Shown: in pieces, positions 1-11,828 of the stretch | Layout: each line of letters begins with the position of its first letter | Numbering within the stretch: the first letter of the stretch is position 1 | DNA from: Allomyces arbusculus | Taxonomy: Eukaryota > Blastocladiomycota > Blastocladiomycetes > Blastocladiales > Blastocladiaceae | DNA: 64,000 nt | Assembly (NCBI GenBank): GCA_027604705.1 | Contig: JADHYV010000024.1 | Location: 248,001 to 312,000 of the forward strand | Reading direction: 5' to 3' | Notes under the pieces: generated by a model | Told to the model about the DNA's origin: nothing | What the model saw: the letters and a program-made list of their open reading frames with translations, nothing else | Databases searched by the model: none | Program-made: the position numbers and the translations under genes

Positions 1-589
1 CGTGTACGCCGCGCGCAGTCGTATGGGCACCAGCTGCGCATGCAGCATAGCACGCGACGGCCACCGGGACTGGCCGAGGAGATGGAGGGCGGCGGTCGCG
101 CGACGCCTATTGTGGTGGCGGCAGCCTCTGCTGATCCCAACAAACTACCGGCGGTACCGGCAACGACGGGGCTGGTGCGGTCAGCGACGTCGTCGAGTGC
201 GGCTATGGGGATTCCTGGACGGTCGCCATCAGCAGATATGGCCCGGGAACGTCGACGCAAGGTCGGTCCGTCGTTTCTCCATGCGAGCACGATCACGAAG
301 AACATGACGTGAATCTGACGAGGGTTTGTTTGGCTCATAGATGCAAGCGTATGCTGCGTCGATCCCGAAACCCAAGGTCCCGACGCTCCCGCCGCTCTCG
401 GCTTCAAGCACCAGCTCCACCACGTCGCTCACTCACCCCGTCACGGACACGGGCCCACCGCGGCGCTCGCGGTCCAATCCGCCGGCTCTACTCGAATACG
501 ACACGAACCCAGAACTGGAGGAACTGACGCGTCAATACGAGCGCAGTTTGGCCAAGTTCAAGCAGATGAACGTGGGCAAAGTGATGTGA
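1..589 (+). CDS. 3' end of an unrecognised protein-coding gene (5' truncated by window edge)
   Basis: Two open segments suggest the tail of a spliced gene: frame 1 is open from the window edge (1-261), and 341-589 ends in TGA. An intron at 262-340 (donor GTCGGT, a CTGAC branch-like motif, acceptor CATAG) joins them in phase. The encoded tail is Ser/Pro/Thr-rich and closes with a short charged helix (ELEELTRQYERSLAKFKQ) before the stop. No family was recognised. The donor is not canonical, but GTC donors occur in other genes of this window. Alternatively 341-589 is a small separate ORF, since it begins with ATG. Confidence 0.4.
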
Positions 590-757
590 TGGTGGCGACT
601 GAGACTGCAGGGCGACAAACGGATGACGGGAAACATGATTTATTGGCGCTTGGTATTTTCGCGCCACCAACTACTACTACGAGAGCCCAACACGAGCCGA
701 CTCGGTATCCAACATCAAAGATCATACGGCGGACTCGACTGCCGCGACAAAGCATTT

Positions 758-3700
758 CTACTGCTTGTTGTTGTAGAGGTCAATGATGGTCTGCACGATC
801 GAAGGGTCGGACAAGGTCGACAGGTCGCCGAGCGAGTCGGTCTCGTTTGCGACAATCTTGCGCAAAATCCGACGCATCACTTTGCCCGAGCGGGTCTTAG
901 GCAGGTCCGGCACGATGATGATCCGCTTGGGTGTGGCACTGCACAGGTCGAAAACAGCACCGTGTCAGTGGCCAAAGAAACAGCGTGCCAGCACGGCCGG
1001 CTGGAAGAGAGAAAGCAAAACGTACATGGGACCAATCGAGCGACGGACGGCATACGTCAAAAGAGCAGGAATTTCGCTGGTGGGGATGTGCGTATGCTTC
1101 AAAGTGACAAAGGCAATCACGCACTGGCCCGCAATCTCGTCGGGCGCGCCCACGACTGCGGCTTCCGCGCACGTTTCGTGTGCCGTCAACGCCGATTCGA
1201 TCTCGGCAACAGAGAGACGGTGACCGGCATTATTGATGACGTCGTCAACGCGGCCCTTGATCCACAGGTACCCATCATGATCGCGCGTGCATCCGTCGCC
1301 CGTAAAGTAGTAGCCCGGGTACGGGCGCACGTAGGTCTCGAGGTACCGGTCGTGGTCGCCATAGACAGTGCGCGCCATGGACGGCCACGCCTGCTTGAAC
1401 GCGAGGACGCCCGACACATTGTTGCCCTCGAGCTCTTCGCCCGTCTGCGGGTCGAGGATCGCGGGGCGCACGCCAAAGAAGGGCACGGTCGCACTACCCG
1501 GTTTGGTCTCGATCGCACCGGGGAGCGGCGTGAGGACATGTGCGCCCGTTTCTGTTTGCTGGAGTGAGTGGAGAAAATTGGTCAATGAGGAGGGGTGTCA
1601 TGGGTGCGGTCAACAAAAGTGGAAAAAGGCACGTACCCAATACGTGTCGACAATCGCGGCCTGGCCCTTGCCGACCACGTCGTGCAGCCACATCCAGGTG
1701 TTTGGATCAATCGGTTCACCAACCGACCCGAGAACGCGCACTGACGACAGGTCGTACTTCTTCACGGGCTCGTCGCCAAACTTGCGCAGCGCGCGCAGTG
1801 CCGTTGGCGACGTGTAGAACTGCGTGAGCTTGTGCTTTTGGATGAGTCGCCAATACATATCGGGTTCGGGCCAGGTCGGCACGCCCTCGAACACGAGCGT
1901 CGTCGTGCCCAGGGCCAGCGGGCCGTAGACAATGTACGAATGGCCCGTGATCCATCCAACGTCGGCGACACACGCAAACTTGTCGCCCTCGTGCACGTCA
2001 AACACGTACTTGGTCGAGAGCGCAGCGCCGAGCAAGTACCCGGCCGTCGTGTGCATCAACCCCTTGGGCTTGCCCGTCGACCCGGACGTGTAGAGCATGA
2101 AGAGCGGGTCCTCTGCTGCCATGGGCACCGGCGGGCAGTACGGCCGGTGCGACTTGACGGCCTCGTCCCAGTAAATATCGCGCGTCGGGTCCATTTTCAC
2201 GTTGGGGTTGCCGGTGCGCTTGTGCACAATCACTTTTTGCACCATGGGCGCTTCGCGCAGCGCCTCGTCGGCAATGGCCTTGATATTGATCTCCTTGCCG
2301 GCACGCATGCCTTGGTCGGCCGTGATGAGGACTTTGCACTGGCAGTCGCGCAGACGGTCGCGCAGCGCCTCGGCTGAGAAACCGGCAAAGACGACTGAGT
2401 GCACGAGCCCGAGACGCGCGCACGCGAGCATGGCCTGGAAAACCGGGTGGAAGAGGGAGTTAAGCGCGCAAAGATATCAGTTTCCCGTTTACACGAGCTG
2501 GAATGCAAAAGGAGAAGCGGCAGATCCGTGACGGATACGCACCACAACAGCATGCGCCGTGTTGGGCAAGTAAATCCCGACCGCATCACCCTTGCGCAGC
2601 CCCTGCGCGTGCAGAGCACCCGCGAGCTGGCACACTTGGCGAAGCAGCTCTCTGTACGTGATTTCGACGTGCGGGCGGTCTGGGTGGTCGGCCTCGTAAA
2701 TGATGGCGACCTTGTCCGGGGTCGCAAACGCGTGGCGGTCGACGCAAATGTAGGACGCGTTGAGCGTGCCGTCGAGGAACCACGACGCGTCGCCGTGATG
2801 CAGGTCGCCGTGGTGAGCGACCGAGAACGGCGTCATCCACGACAGGAGCTCGCGCGCTTGCTGTGGGGGTGGAGAGGGGTGGATATGTGAGTCACAGTCT
2901 AAATGTGCTGTGCAACCATGCAAAAACGTTGCGCACCTCGGCAAAGAACTCGGCGGGCTTGTCGACGGACCGCTGCCACATGGCGAGGTACTGCTCCATC
3001 GATGCGACGTGCGGCACGCGGCCCTTGTCCGCCGTCAAGCGCGGCGCGATCGGGAATTTGGGTGCATCGTTGGCCTCCTTGGCCTGCGACGGGTCGTTTT
3101 TCGGGACCTGCATGGTCGTGTCGTGGTGTATCACGCACATCGAATGGGTTTCGGGAGAAGAACGGCGGTGGAGCACAGCATGAAGGCGCGACAGATCAGT
3201 TCCACTGTTTGCTGCGGTGCGAGAAACAACAAGGAGAGGAGAGAACGAGAACGGTGCGGGCGCGTACCTTGACGTACTTGGTCCCGACGAGTGCGGCGCC
3301 AGGCGGGTGCTCGCCCGTGGCCGACGCTGGTTGCGCAACCGGCATGGTCGCTGTCGCCAGGGAGCGGCGAGTGGCAAGGGTGGACGTGGCCGACGACGCG
3401 TTTGCGACCGATGCTAATGTTTCAGTCGCGGAGTTGGACGCGACGCGAGCCACGGGATAACCCTATTCAAGAGCAGATGAAGAGGAGCCCCACGGCCGTC
3501 GTTAGCCTGTAGTCTCGAACAATTCTCGACTCTGGCATTGCGCGCATATCGACCGACAAGCGAGCGAGCGGGCTGAGCTGGAAGGTCTCGAATCGTTCAA
3601 GATATCGAGCGCCACGAGCAATGGCAGCAGGTTACACACGGAAGCGGCAGCGTCGCGTCTTGTGTGTCCCGCTCCACAGGGTACATTGCGCCCGCCAACA

Positions 3701-3925
3701 CAATCAATCACCTGTTGCTCGCTCAACCGGCTTCATTTTCGGCGACCGTGGGAGCGGAAAAAAGATCAATGAGAGAAAGAGTGTCACACGCACGTCGGTC
3801 GTCGAACGGTGCACGTAGCGTGCTTGTAGCGAGAGAAGCGGGGCCGACGGCGAACCTCGAACGGAGCGAGCAGCAGACACGACGGTCGCGGCGCGACGAG
3901 CTGGGACAGTCCAGAGAGAGCGCAT
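758..3925 (-). CDS. ACS1: Acetyl-CoA synthetase (acetate--CoA ligase), AMP-forming
   Basis: Makes acetyl-CoA from acetate, ATP and CoA through acetyl-AMP. Exons (transcript order): 3794-3925, 3268-3462, 2937-3107, 2543-2860, 1637-2434, 1026-1558, 758-938, totalling 776 codons with stop. The ANL-superfamily core is complete: [11 protein letters not shown] near residue 387, DTYWQTETG near 535-543 (split by an intron) and the acetylatable lysine in TRSGK near 735. Fungal Acs proteins are about 650-670 residues; this model is longer because of the first exon, a 44-residue Arg/Ser/Ala-rich leader ([11 protein letters not shown]...) that looks like a mitochondrial presequence, joined across a 330-base intron. 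Without it, translation could begin at the ATG at 3345 and give 692 residues. The core is certain; the leader exon is inferred from phase and composition. Confidence 0.93.
3463..3793 (-). other. Long first intron of the acetyl-CoA synthetase gene
   Basis: At 331 bases this is three to five times longer than any other intron in the window. It starts GTGCGTG and ends GAATAG. It lies between the leader exon and the exon encoding the ordinary N-terminus, so it could hold an internal promoter for a leaderless transcript. No coding segment is visible inside it. Confidence 0.5.
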
Positions 3926-4894
3926 CGTAATAATCGTGGATTTGGTTGTTTTATACTCGAACGCTTGAACGTGTGCACGTGGCCGTGCTGTGACGACTGG
4001 ATGGTGCTGGTGCTGGTGCTGTGCCTCGTCGACACTTGATCCACCAAAGAGTGATAAACGACGCGACGAGGCGGAGGCGCGTCGTTTTCTTCGCGAAAGA
4101 TTGCGCAGGCGCTGGTGCGGCGGGAGACGAGAACGAGAAGCTGACGACTTGGTTGGAATGCAGCCTGCGTGCAGCGCTGATCGGCTTTCGATGAATATCG
4201 CTTCGACTTCGACGTGACTGACAAAAACGCGAATCGAAGCGGGAGAGCAGCGAGCTACGGGGGAGCCGCGTGCTTTTATCGTACGGTGCCCGTCCCTCGC
4301 TCGCGCGACATGTGGACGGCCCACCACTGGAAGGCTGGCGCTCCCTGCCGGCGCCGACACGTCCGCCCGCGCGCGTCGCGGCCGCGCCGCGGGCTTTCCG
4401 TCCAAATGGTGCGCGTGGCGACACGTTGCGAAAAGTAATGCAGCCAGCAACAGACCTGCCAAGGAGTGTGGCATGGGTCAGTTTGCGGCCTTCGGCGCCG
4501 GCCGGCTTGGTCGGTGTGGGAATTTCGCATCGGTCGGCCCACGGTGAACTCCAGACTTTACTTGACGAAAATTGGCGTACTGGGCCATCCGCGAGACGCG
4601 TTCTGCTGGTCGGACTGGGCCGGAACGCATCCACTCACGCGCTCCTCGCGCGCTCTTGGAACCAAGAAAACTGGAAAGTGTCAAAGAGAGCGTGTAAATA
4701 TGAACACGTATGAAGCATGGCTGGCCGAGCACCCATGCAGCATATCCTTCAACTCAATTTGTTCTACCGTCCATGAACATCAATTGTTTCCCGGATTCTA
4801 GTGACCGTGCCTGCCCTTGGCCGGCTGGAACGGACAATACACAAAGGTTCCCGCCCGTTCGTCGTCCTCGCTCGTGATTGTGCGACCGGCACGA
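3926..4894. promoter_or_regulatory. Upstream region of ACS1 / downstream of the CDF gene
   Basis: Almost 1 kb without a convincing gene. ORFs here are short, mostly lack an ATG and show no family resemblance. A small GGTGCT-type repeat lies near 4000-4022. It probably contains the ACS1 promoter and the 3' UTR of the cation transporter; no TATA box is clear. Confidence 0.4.
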
Positions 4895-6545
4895 TCACGG
4901 ATTGAATACGACAACCACGTCGCGCACGTGCGGCAGTGCGCCGACCTTTTCGCGAATCACCTCGACGACGTGCAGCGGCAGCCGTGCGTCGCCGTCGGTC
5001 GGTGCGCGAGTGGCCGAGACGTGGACCTCAGCGAGAAGAAATGGTCCAGACCGGCGCGCGCGGACTCTGAAATACCAAATCAGCGGTGAGGGTGAGCGGA
5101 ATCGATCGAACACCACGAATGGAAGGACACACAGCGTACTTCGAAATCCGCAAGCTCGACGAGTAGTATGAGTCCACGAGGGCGGCGTGCGCCGCCTTCT
5201 GCAGCGACTCGCGCACGGGCTCATCCTACAACTCGACGGGGCATAGAATCAGCACGTGAACTTTTGACATGTGTTGGGGACGGCGCCAAAGTAACAACAA
5301 CACGCACCACCGACGCATCGCACAGTTCGCGCGCACTTGACACGGCCATGTCCCACCCAACGCGCGCGATCATGGTCGAAACAATAATTCCGCCAATCGG
5401 GTCCGCGGCGGGGATCCCGGCCATGGCGCCGCCAATGCCAGCAAGCGCGACCGCCGACCCCCACGCATCAGACCGGTGGTGCCACGCGTTGCTCATGAGG
5501 ACCTAGACAATGCACCCAGATCATTCTGGGGTCTTCCAAAAACGTCTCCACCCTATCTCGGCACAGTACCTGCGAATTGAGCTTCTTGCCAAAGTGCGCG
5601 GTCGCCAAGTAGAGCGCCTCCTTGACGGACCACCCGGTCGCGGCCAGCGCAAGCGCCCATCCGTCAAGGGGAATACCCGCGATGTGGTGGTGATGGTGCG
5701 GCAGCCACCCGGGCAGGTGAACGACCGTGTTTGTGGTCGGGATCAGCTCAGCGAGCTGGCCACCCGAATGGAACGCAAACAGCGCGGCGCCTCCCAAAAG
5801 CATGCCAGACACTGTAAACGTGCCGAGCGTCTCAGAGCGGCCATAGCCCCACGGGTACTCGAGCGACGGTGCGCGGCGGCCGCGGCGGATCGCCCACAGC
5901 GTGACAAAATCAGAGGCAAGGTCCGACGCGTTATGACCCTGCGAAAGTGGGTGGAGATCAGCAAACGGTAAGACAGGGAATGCTCGAGAACGGGGTGCGC
6001 ACACCACAATGGACGTCATACCGCATCCGCGAGCAGTGAAGGCGAGTTGTAAGCACTGTGATGGACCAACGGGACAATTGCTGCTCAGTCGGCAAGCAAG
6101 TCGGCGCGTGATCTCACAGCAAAAGGGTCCCACAACGCGCCCCATGGTCGTAAGCACATACTTACAATCCACCGACAAACTTGGCCGCTGAGAGCACAAC
6201 GTTGGTCCAAATGCCGATCCAGGTGATGCGAGCTCCTTCGGCTAGCAATCGCGCAAATCAATTCCTTTAAGATGTGGAGAGTAACTGCAGATCAAGAGCT
6301 GAGTGCGCACCGGTCGCCAACGCGTCGCGCAAATCGTGATGGTGGGGGTGTGCGTCTGCACTGCCGTCCTTGATCTGATCGTGATGGCTGTGCGATCCGT
6401 GATGGCGGCGCGGCAGAGTCGACCAGGACGCGACGTCGCGTGCGGAGCGGAGCGCGGTGCCCACGTTGAGCGTGGCCCGGACATGGCTTGCTCTTGCACT
6501 GTGGGCGTGGAGCAGGCGCGCAAGACGGGGGTGGTGCATCATCAT
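4895..6545 (-). CDS. Cation diffusion facilitator (CDF/SLC30; MMT-like) metal transporter
   Basis: Exports divalent metals across an organelle membrane in exchange for protons. Exons (transcript order): 6311-6545, 6166-6241, 6022-6055, 5570-5938, 5308-5502, 5140-5225, 4895-5066; 388 residues. CDF signatures are the two HxxxD metal sites in TM2 (GHNASDLASD, near 116-125) and TM5 (HHRSD, near 245-250), the loop motif EYPWGYGRSETLG typical of the family, and a C-terminal cytoplasmic domain (residues about 300-388). The N-terminus is Arg/Ser-rich with a His-rich patch (SHSHH...HPHHH), consistent with a presequence followed by a metal-binding stretch, which suggests a mitochondrial Mmt-type location. 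All seven exons join in phase. The start (MMMHHPR, first of three ATGs) is chosen because no ATG lies further upstream in the open frame. Confidence 0.88.
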
Positions 6546-7594
6546 GATTGTGGTGGTCGCAGCGAGCACGTCGTACGTCGTCGTTGTCGTCGTGGGTCGG
6601 GTTGCGATGGCTGCAGTGCTTTGAGCGCTTGACGAAGTTGCAGCGCGGGTGCACCTGGTGCCGGTCCACCGGTACAGTCTCGCCTCGTCCTGTTCGTCGT
6701 CGTCGTGCTGGAATATCCGGCCTGCACCAGGTTCGAGAGGCGCGTGAAGCTCGTGGTGTGTCGTCGACAAGTCGATCGCGTGGAGAAAACAAGCCGATCA
6801 GCCCGGTGATGCCATGGCTGCCATGGCCAGGCTGCATCGCGCACGTGCAACCAACTCACTCCTCTCGCATCTCCATTCTCCGCTCTGGGCATTGGGTGCG
6901 ATTACAATTTTTGGAAGCCTCCATCTCGTCATGGAGCACCGTTCGAGCCTCGCGGGCTTGCCAACATCAGAAGCCTTGACGTCTCTCTCTTTCCACCACC
7001 ACCTCCCTCTCAGGCTGGCTTCTGGTGACCACAGGACGGTTCATAAGCATCAGCGGTCCGAATAATTGGACTTAGCAACAAGGCAAAGAAATTGAAAATA
7101 AAGGCGGCTGCGAATACTCTCCACCCATCTCTTCCCTTCTCCTAAGGTGCAGCTGAAAAATATCCTGCCAATTCTCTTCATCATCATCCACCCATCCACC
7201 CACCCACCCGCAAAACCCCCATTAGGCAGTCCCTTGCGTTCGTGAAGGTTCCTGCTCGAGTGCAAAGGACCCCATCTTTTTAGGACTGCTTATCCCAATA
7301 TGTATTAATCAGGATTGAGGAACGCACCAAAAAATAATAAAGTGCATGATGGCAGGAAACCAAATCAACAAAAAGCACGCGTCAAAACCAGCTAAATACA
7401 AGACGCGAGGCCACAGGATAACAAAGGCGGCTGCACCAAGAACGAGGACCAGGACAAGGCAAGAACGGGAACGAAAAGACGACAAAGAAGGGCAAGATAC
7501 AGGTGGGGTACGTGAAGACATCGGCATCAACCAAAAAGAAGAGAAACAAACACTTGGTGTGAAGCTCGTGGACCTTCCAGCAGTCCAGCGAATT
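6546..7594. promoter_or_regulatory. Intergenic region: CDF promoter and GATA gene 3' flank
   Basis: Just over 1 kb with no supported gene. It is less GC-rich in its second half (about 7060-7560), fitting 3' UTR sequence of the GATA gene. A CCCATCCA/CCCACC simple repeat lies at about 7186-7210. Confidence 0.4.
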
Positions 7595-8939
7595 TTAGCA
7601 CACCGGGTCGCGGCAGCGCGTGCACCGCGGCACGGCCACCTGCTGGTTGAGCTGCGACTTGGTCGGAATGTAGTTGCAGCTCTTGCAGTGCACATGCCCG
7701 TTGCGCCTACATGCCAAGGTTAGAGCAAACCGTCAGATTATGGACGAGAGACACGAAGTGGATAGAAACGACGAATATGTACGTGTAGCGCAACCCGCAC
7801 TGGTTGCACAGCACAATCGTCTCGTTCCATCCGGTGCGCCACGTATGCCCCGCCGACTTGGTTGCCTGGCAGCTCGCACACGTCTTTTGCGGCCCGAGCA
7901 AACTCGGATCAATCCCGGCCGCGAGCGCCGACAGAGCCGCCGCAGCCGTCGCCACAGCCCCGGGCCCGCGGCGCCGCGTCGACGTCGACTGCTTCATGAC
8001 CGGCGATGGCTCGGGGGATGGAAGTGCTGCACCCGGATTTGCCGCAGCAGCGGGAGCCGTAACATTTGCAGCTGCGGCCGACGCGGCGGCCGACAATGCC
8101 CACTGATGCAAAATTCCGGCCGTCCAATGCGCGCGCACGTCAATCGCCGGGATCGGATCGAGCTCGTCCTCGGTGCTGCTGTCATCCCAAACCGAATCGA
8201 GCGCCCAAGCTGCGGGAGACGGCGCGCGTGCGCTGTTGCCGCGCGACGGCGTGAGCAGGGGCGAAATCGGGACCGGCACGGCAGGTTGCCGCGGCGGGGT
8301 CGCGGGCGTGTTCTCGGCTTCTTGATCGAGCTCGGGACGCGGCAGGGACAGGAGCAACGGTGCCGGCACCGTGTCGTCCATGGATTCGACGTCAAACTCG
8401 GCCGACGACGCGGCACCGCCAGGGAGTTGCAAGTGCGCTGGGAGCAGGTGCACCGTCGACGACCGCCGGCCGCCCGCAGCGCGCCGTGCCAACAGGTGGA
8501 GATGCAGCGCGTCGTTGTCGGGGTTGTGCTCGAACGGGGAAACGGCGCGGTCCGACGGCCGCAATGCCGCTGACGACAGAACAGGTCGTTGTTGCGCCTG
8601 TTGCGTTTTACCAACTCGACCTCCGGCGGCCTGCGCCGACGTCGATTGGCACCGCGTGCGGCCGCCCGTGCTGCGCCGCGTAGGTGACCCGGAACCCGGG
8701 GCACGGGTTGCTGGCATGGACTCGGTGCGCGGCCGTACCGTAATCGTTGTCGATGCCGGCGCGTGCATTGCGTCCACCCAGAACGGAAGCTGGAAGACTA
8801 CACCCGGCATATCGGCAGCGGTGCGCGGCATGCGCGCGGCCGTGATCGACTTGCGGTGCGTGCGCTTGAATGGCGTGCCGCGCATCCGGCCGGGGACCGG
8901 CGAGGTGGGCGAGGTCAGGCCCGACGACGGCGACTCCAT
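7595..8939 (-). CDS. GATA-type zinc-finger transcription factor with extended C-terminal zinc-binding tail
   Basis: Two exons (7783-8939, 7595-7706) encode 422 residues. The N-terminal ~350 residues are Pro/Ser/Ala-rich low complexity. The finger is CASC-x20-CNQC at residues 354-381, with TWRTGW and NQCGLRY, i.e. the fungal CX2C-X20-CX2C GATA class that binds (A/T)GATA(A/G) sites. Normally a basic tail follows; here two further pairs, CKSC (393-396) and CTRC (414-417), plus a terminal Cys follow, and the protein ends there. The intron falls just after the fourth finger cysteine (LRYT), and the second exon supplies all of the tail. Translation start is the only ATG in the long frame. Target genes cannot be deduced. 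Confidence 0.82.
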
Positions 8940-10090
8940 TGTGATCGCTCTCGCTTGGTAATTGCGGTCCAGAGACGGCCAGGCGCCGACAATGAAAAGA
9001 GCTGGGCATGGGCGCGAACAGTAGCGACAGAGTGTCAGCGTTTGCACGTTCCACGCACGCAAGGCGCCCGGTCCATCGCATGTGTCGTGTCTCTTCAACC
9101 AGGTTCGTCAATGAAATTTGGTCGGCTGCAGAAAAAAATACCTGATCAGGTTGACGTAGAGCACCTGCTCGTCGTTGTCCGAGCTTGCTGCGGCAGCGCT
9201 CACGTCGGTACGGTCGAAGTACGGTCCTGTTGAGCAGCAAGCAGTTCGGGCGAGCGCGAGACCAAGAGCGAGTCCATCGACAGCAGATCGGCCACGGCAA
9301 TCGACCACAGCGAGCGACCACAACCAGAGCAACGACCACGGTAGGAGTGGGGCGAGCGTGATCAGTCGCAGTTGCGATGAGCGATACCAGAGTGCTGGAG
9401 CCATCCGTCCAGATGAGAAGCGCTGCAGCCACGGCGGATCGCCGTCGTGAACGCAAATCTGACCACGTCGGTGCACCTCCACAGGCCATCCGGCATCGAA
9501 GGGACGACCAACGCAAGTTTGTGATCACAAGGGCGGCACCAGTGCGCTCTGGTCGAAGCCAATCTATGCATCGCAGCACTGCGTACCTGCAGAAAGGTGG
9601 TGGATCGACGAGTGCTTGAGTGCTTGGTTGGTGCAGGTGGTCGTCGGGGGTGCCGCACCTGCAGAGTGCCGTTGCCGCCGGTCCAGCGAGACGAGCTGTC
9701 GCCAGGAGGGCCACTGCACACGGTTGAGTTGGTCCAAGAGGGTCGGTCCAGCTGAGAGGAAGGGGGGACTGGTGTTGGTGCGCTGCAGGCCGTCGCGTCG
9801 CCAGCTGCACAACTGCTTGATCAGGAGCGTTGCGACGCGCGCGGTGCGCGCGCACGCACACGGTCGCGCTGTCATGGTGGCTGAACACGGTCAAGTAGAA
9901 TCATTTTACCGTATCGTATTCATCATTCCACCTCACCGACGATTATTTCCAGTCCACAGCGTTCTCAACCGACCACACCGGCACCAGTGCATTCGGTGCG
10001 TTTGAGCAGTCTCATCTGGCCCACGGTCTCTCCAGCAGTCCGCAGAGCGCGCTCAGTACGAGCGTGCAGCCCCATCCAGTCCCTCCCACC
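8940..10090. promoter_or_regulatory. Upstream region of the GATA factor gene
   Basis: About 1.15 kb without a supported gene. The long minus-strand frame crossing it has no ATG of its own and overlaps the GATA coding exon in another frame, so I do not accept it. The region presumably holds the GATA promoter and the 3' UTR of the next gene. Confidence 0.4.
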
Positions 10091-11425
10091 TTACACCAAC
10101 CGATCGCCAGCCTCGGGCCGCGGCGACTTGCCGCGCGTCGTCGACAGGAACCCGGCCGGCGCGTGCGCTGCGGCCGTGCTCTTAACGTTACCGACCGCCT
10201 GGTGGATGGTCGACGCGGCCACGGGCGCGCCCGACCACACCTTGTCGAAGACCGCCGTGACCGAGCCCTAAGCGCAGGATTTAAGGCGTCAGAGTGGCCA
10301 TAATCAGCTCAAAGAAGATCAGAAAGGACTGCGTACGCTGACGGCCTTGGACATTTTGGCCACCCAGCTGCCGCTCATGTCGTCGACAAGCGTCGTCTGC
10401 GAGTCGCCCTGCTGGTACACGCGCGACGAGTTGCCCTATTTAACGGGTGGAGTTTAGTGAGAAGAGTGCGCAAATACAAGCGCGCAACGAACACAACGAA
10501 GTACCATCATCGGACCAACATAGTGCCCCGCCAACTGCGCATTGGCATCCGGGGCCGGCTTGGGCGGCGCCCAGCTCATCGCCTGCGTGGGCGGCGGCGG
10601 CATCGCCGTCCCCGGCTGAATGTTGACCACGGCCGCCGTGTTGACGGGCACGGCAGGCGTCCACATGGCGGGAGTCGAGTGCATGTGGGTGGGCGGAGCA
10701 CGGCGCGTCGGTGAAGCCGCACGCAGCGCCGGGCTCGGCGCGACCGACGCGGTCGGGGGTGGCGGAATACCCGCACCGGGGCCCGTGAGAGCCACGGGCA
10801 ACGAGTAGGAGCGCACGTACGGGCTCACGGGCACGGCAGGCGGTGGGACCATCATGGGCGGGGCCGCGGGGAGCCACGCGGGGCCAGAGGTCGTCGCCGC
10901 GGTGCGAGAAGGAAGGGCAGCCGGAACATGCGCGGGTGCAGGGGTTGCCGTAAGCGTCGTGGGCGGCGGCGGAGGTGGGATTAGGTACGCGGATGCCGAC
11001 GTGCGCTGCTGCTGCACCTGCTGTTGCTGCGGTGGCGACTGGTACGTCAGCGGCTGGTAATACGTCGGCTGTTGCTGCGGGTGGGCCTGGTGCGGCGCGA
11101 AGGCCTGCTGGTGGTGCAGAGCCGGCTGCTGCGGCTGGTGCACAGGCGTCTGTTGCGGGTAAGCCTGCTGTTGCTGTTGCTGGTACTGGTGCTGGTAGTT
11201 CTGGTGCGGCGCCGGGTGCGTCGCGAAGTGCTGCTGCGGCACCGAGTACTGCTGCTCGGCAGCGTTCACCGGCGCCAGCGTCGGCTGGGCAACGAGGGGC
11301 GTGACCGGCACGGCCGAAGCGACGGGCACGGCGCGCGTGCTGGCGATGGCGGGAGGCGCAAGATCAGCGTCGGCGGGGCCGTCGTTGGGCAAGAGCTCCA
11401 TGACGGGACTGCGCGGCGAGGCCAT
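10091..11425 (-). CDS. Gln/Pro-rich protein of unknown function
   Basis: Exons 10505-11425, 10337-10435 and 10091-10267 join in phase to 398 residues. The first ~300 residues are low complexity: a His/Gln/Tyr/Pro-rich block with runs such as YQQQQQQAYPQQ at about residues 60-140, then Pro/Ala/Val-rich sequence. The last ~90 residues are different: ordered-looking, without Gln runs (DDMSGSWVAKMSKAVSGSV, then VFDKVWSG), suggesting a small amphipathic helical domain. No family was recognised. The start at MASPRSP is chosen over an in-frame ATG at 11830 because that one would overlap the start of the divergent Seh1 gene. Confidence 0.65.
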
Positions 11426-11828
11426 GGTGGAGAAGCGGACGAGAACAGGGCGGAAGGGCCAAACACGGCCGAGGGGCGGGAGGACGCGTGGCGACGCGAG
11501 TGCAGCAAGTGGGGAGCGAAGAGGGCAGTGCGGGTGGGCGGGGGAGCGCGATCGAATCAAGGAGCAGTCGACTGCGACCACAACAGCTTGAGGGAGAAGA
11601 GTACCGAAGTGAGCGTCGAGCCAACAAGACTCGGAGCAAGACGACGCGTCTTGGCTGTGGGAGGCGGTCGACGTGGACGCGCGTTGGCCGACCAAACGGC
11701 TATGAGGTTTGGAGCTGCCTGCCACAACGCGACCCCGATAATTTTGCCCCAAATTTGCTTCGATCACCGCTCCGCCTCGGGCGATACAACCTGCTGCAAC
11801 CCGTAAAGACGCGTCTGAACATCTCATC
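11426..11828. promoter_or_regulatory. Divergent promoter between the Q/P-rich gene and SEH1
   Basis: 403 bases between two start codons on opposite strands. No TATA box is seen; an AT-rich patch (AATTTTGCCCCAAATTTG) lies about 85 bases before the SEH1 start. Confidence 0.5.

Noticed and set aside
623-1567. 314-codon plus-strand open frame over the ACS1 3' end
   Set aside because: Antisense to confirmed acetyl-CoA synthetase exons and spans an intron.
4466-4801. 111-codon plus-strand open frame upstream of ACS1
   Set aside because: Starts with GTG, no homology, and lies in presumed promoter or 3' UTR sequence.
8608-9894. 428-codon minus-strand open frame
   Set aside because: It starts with a non-ATG codon, overlaps the GATA coding exon in another frame on the same strand and has random composition; stop codons are rare in this GC-rich DNA.
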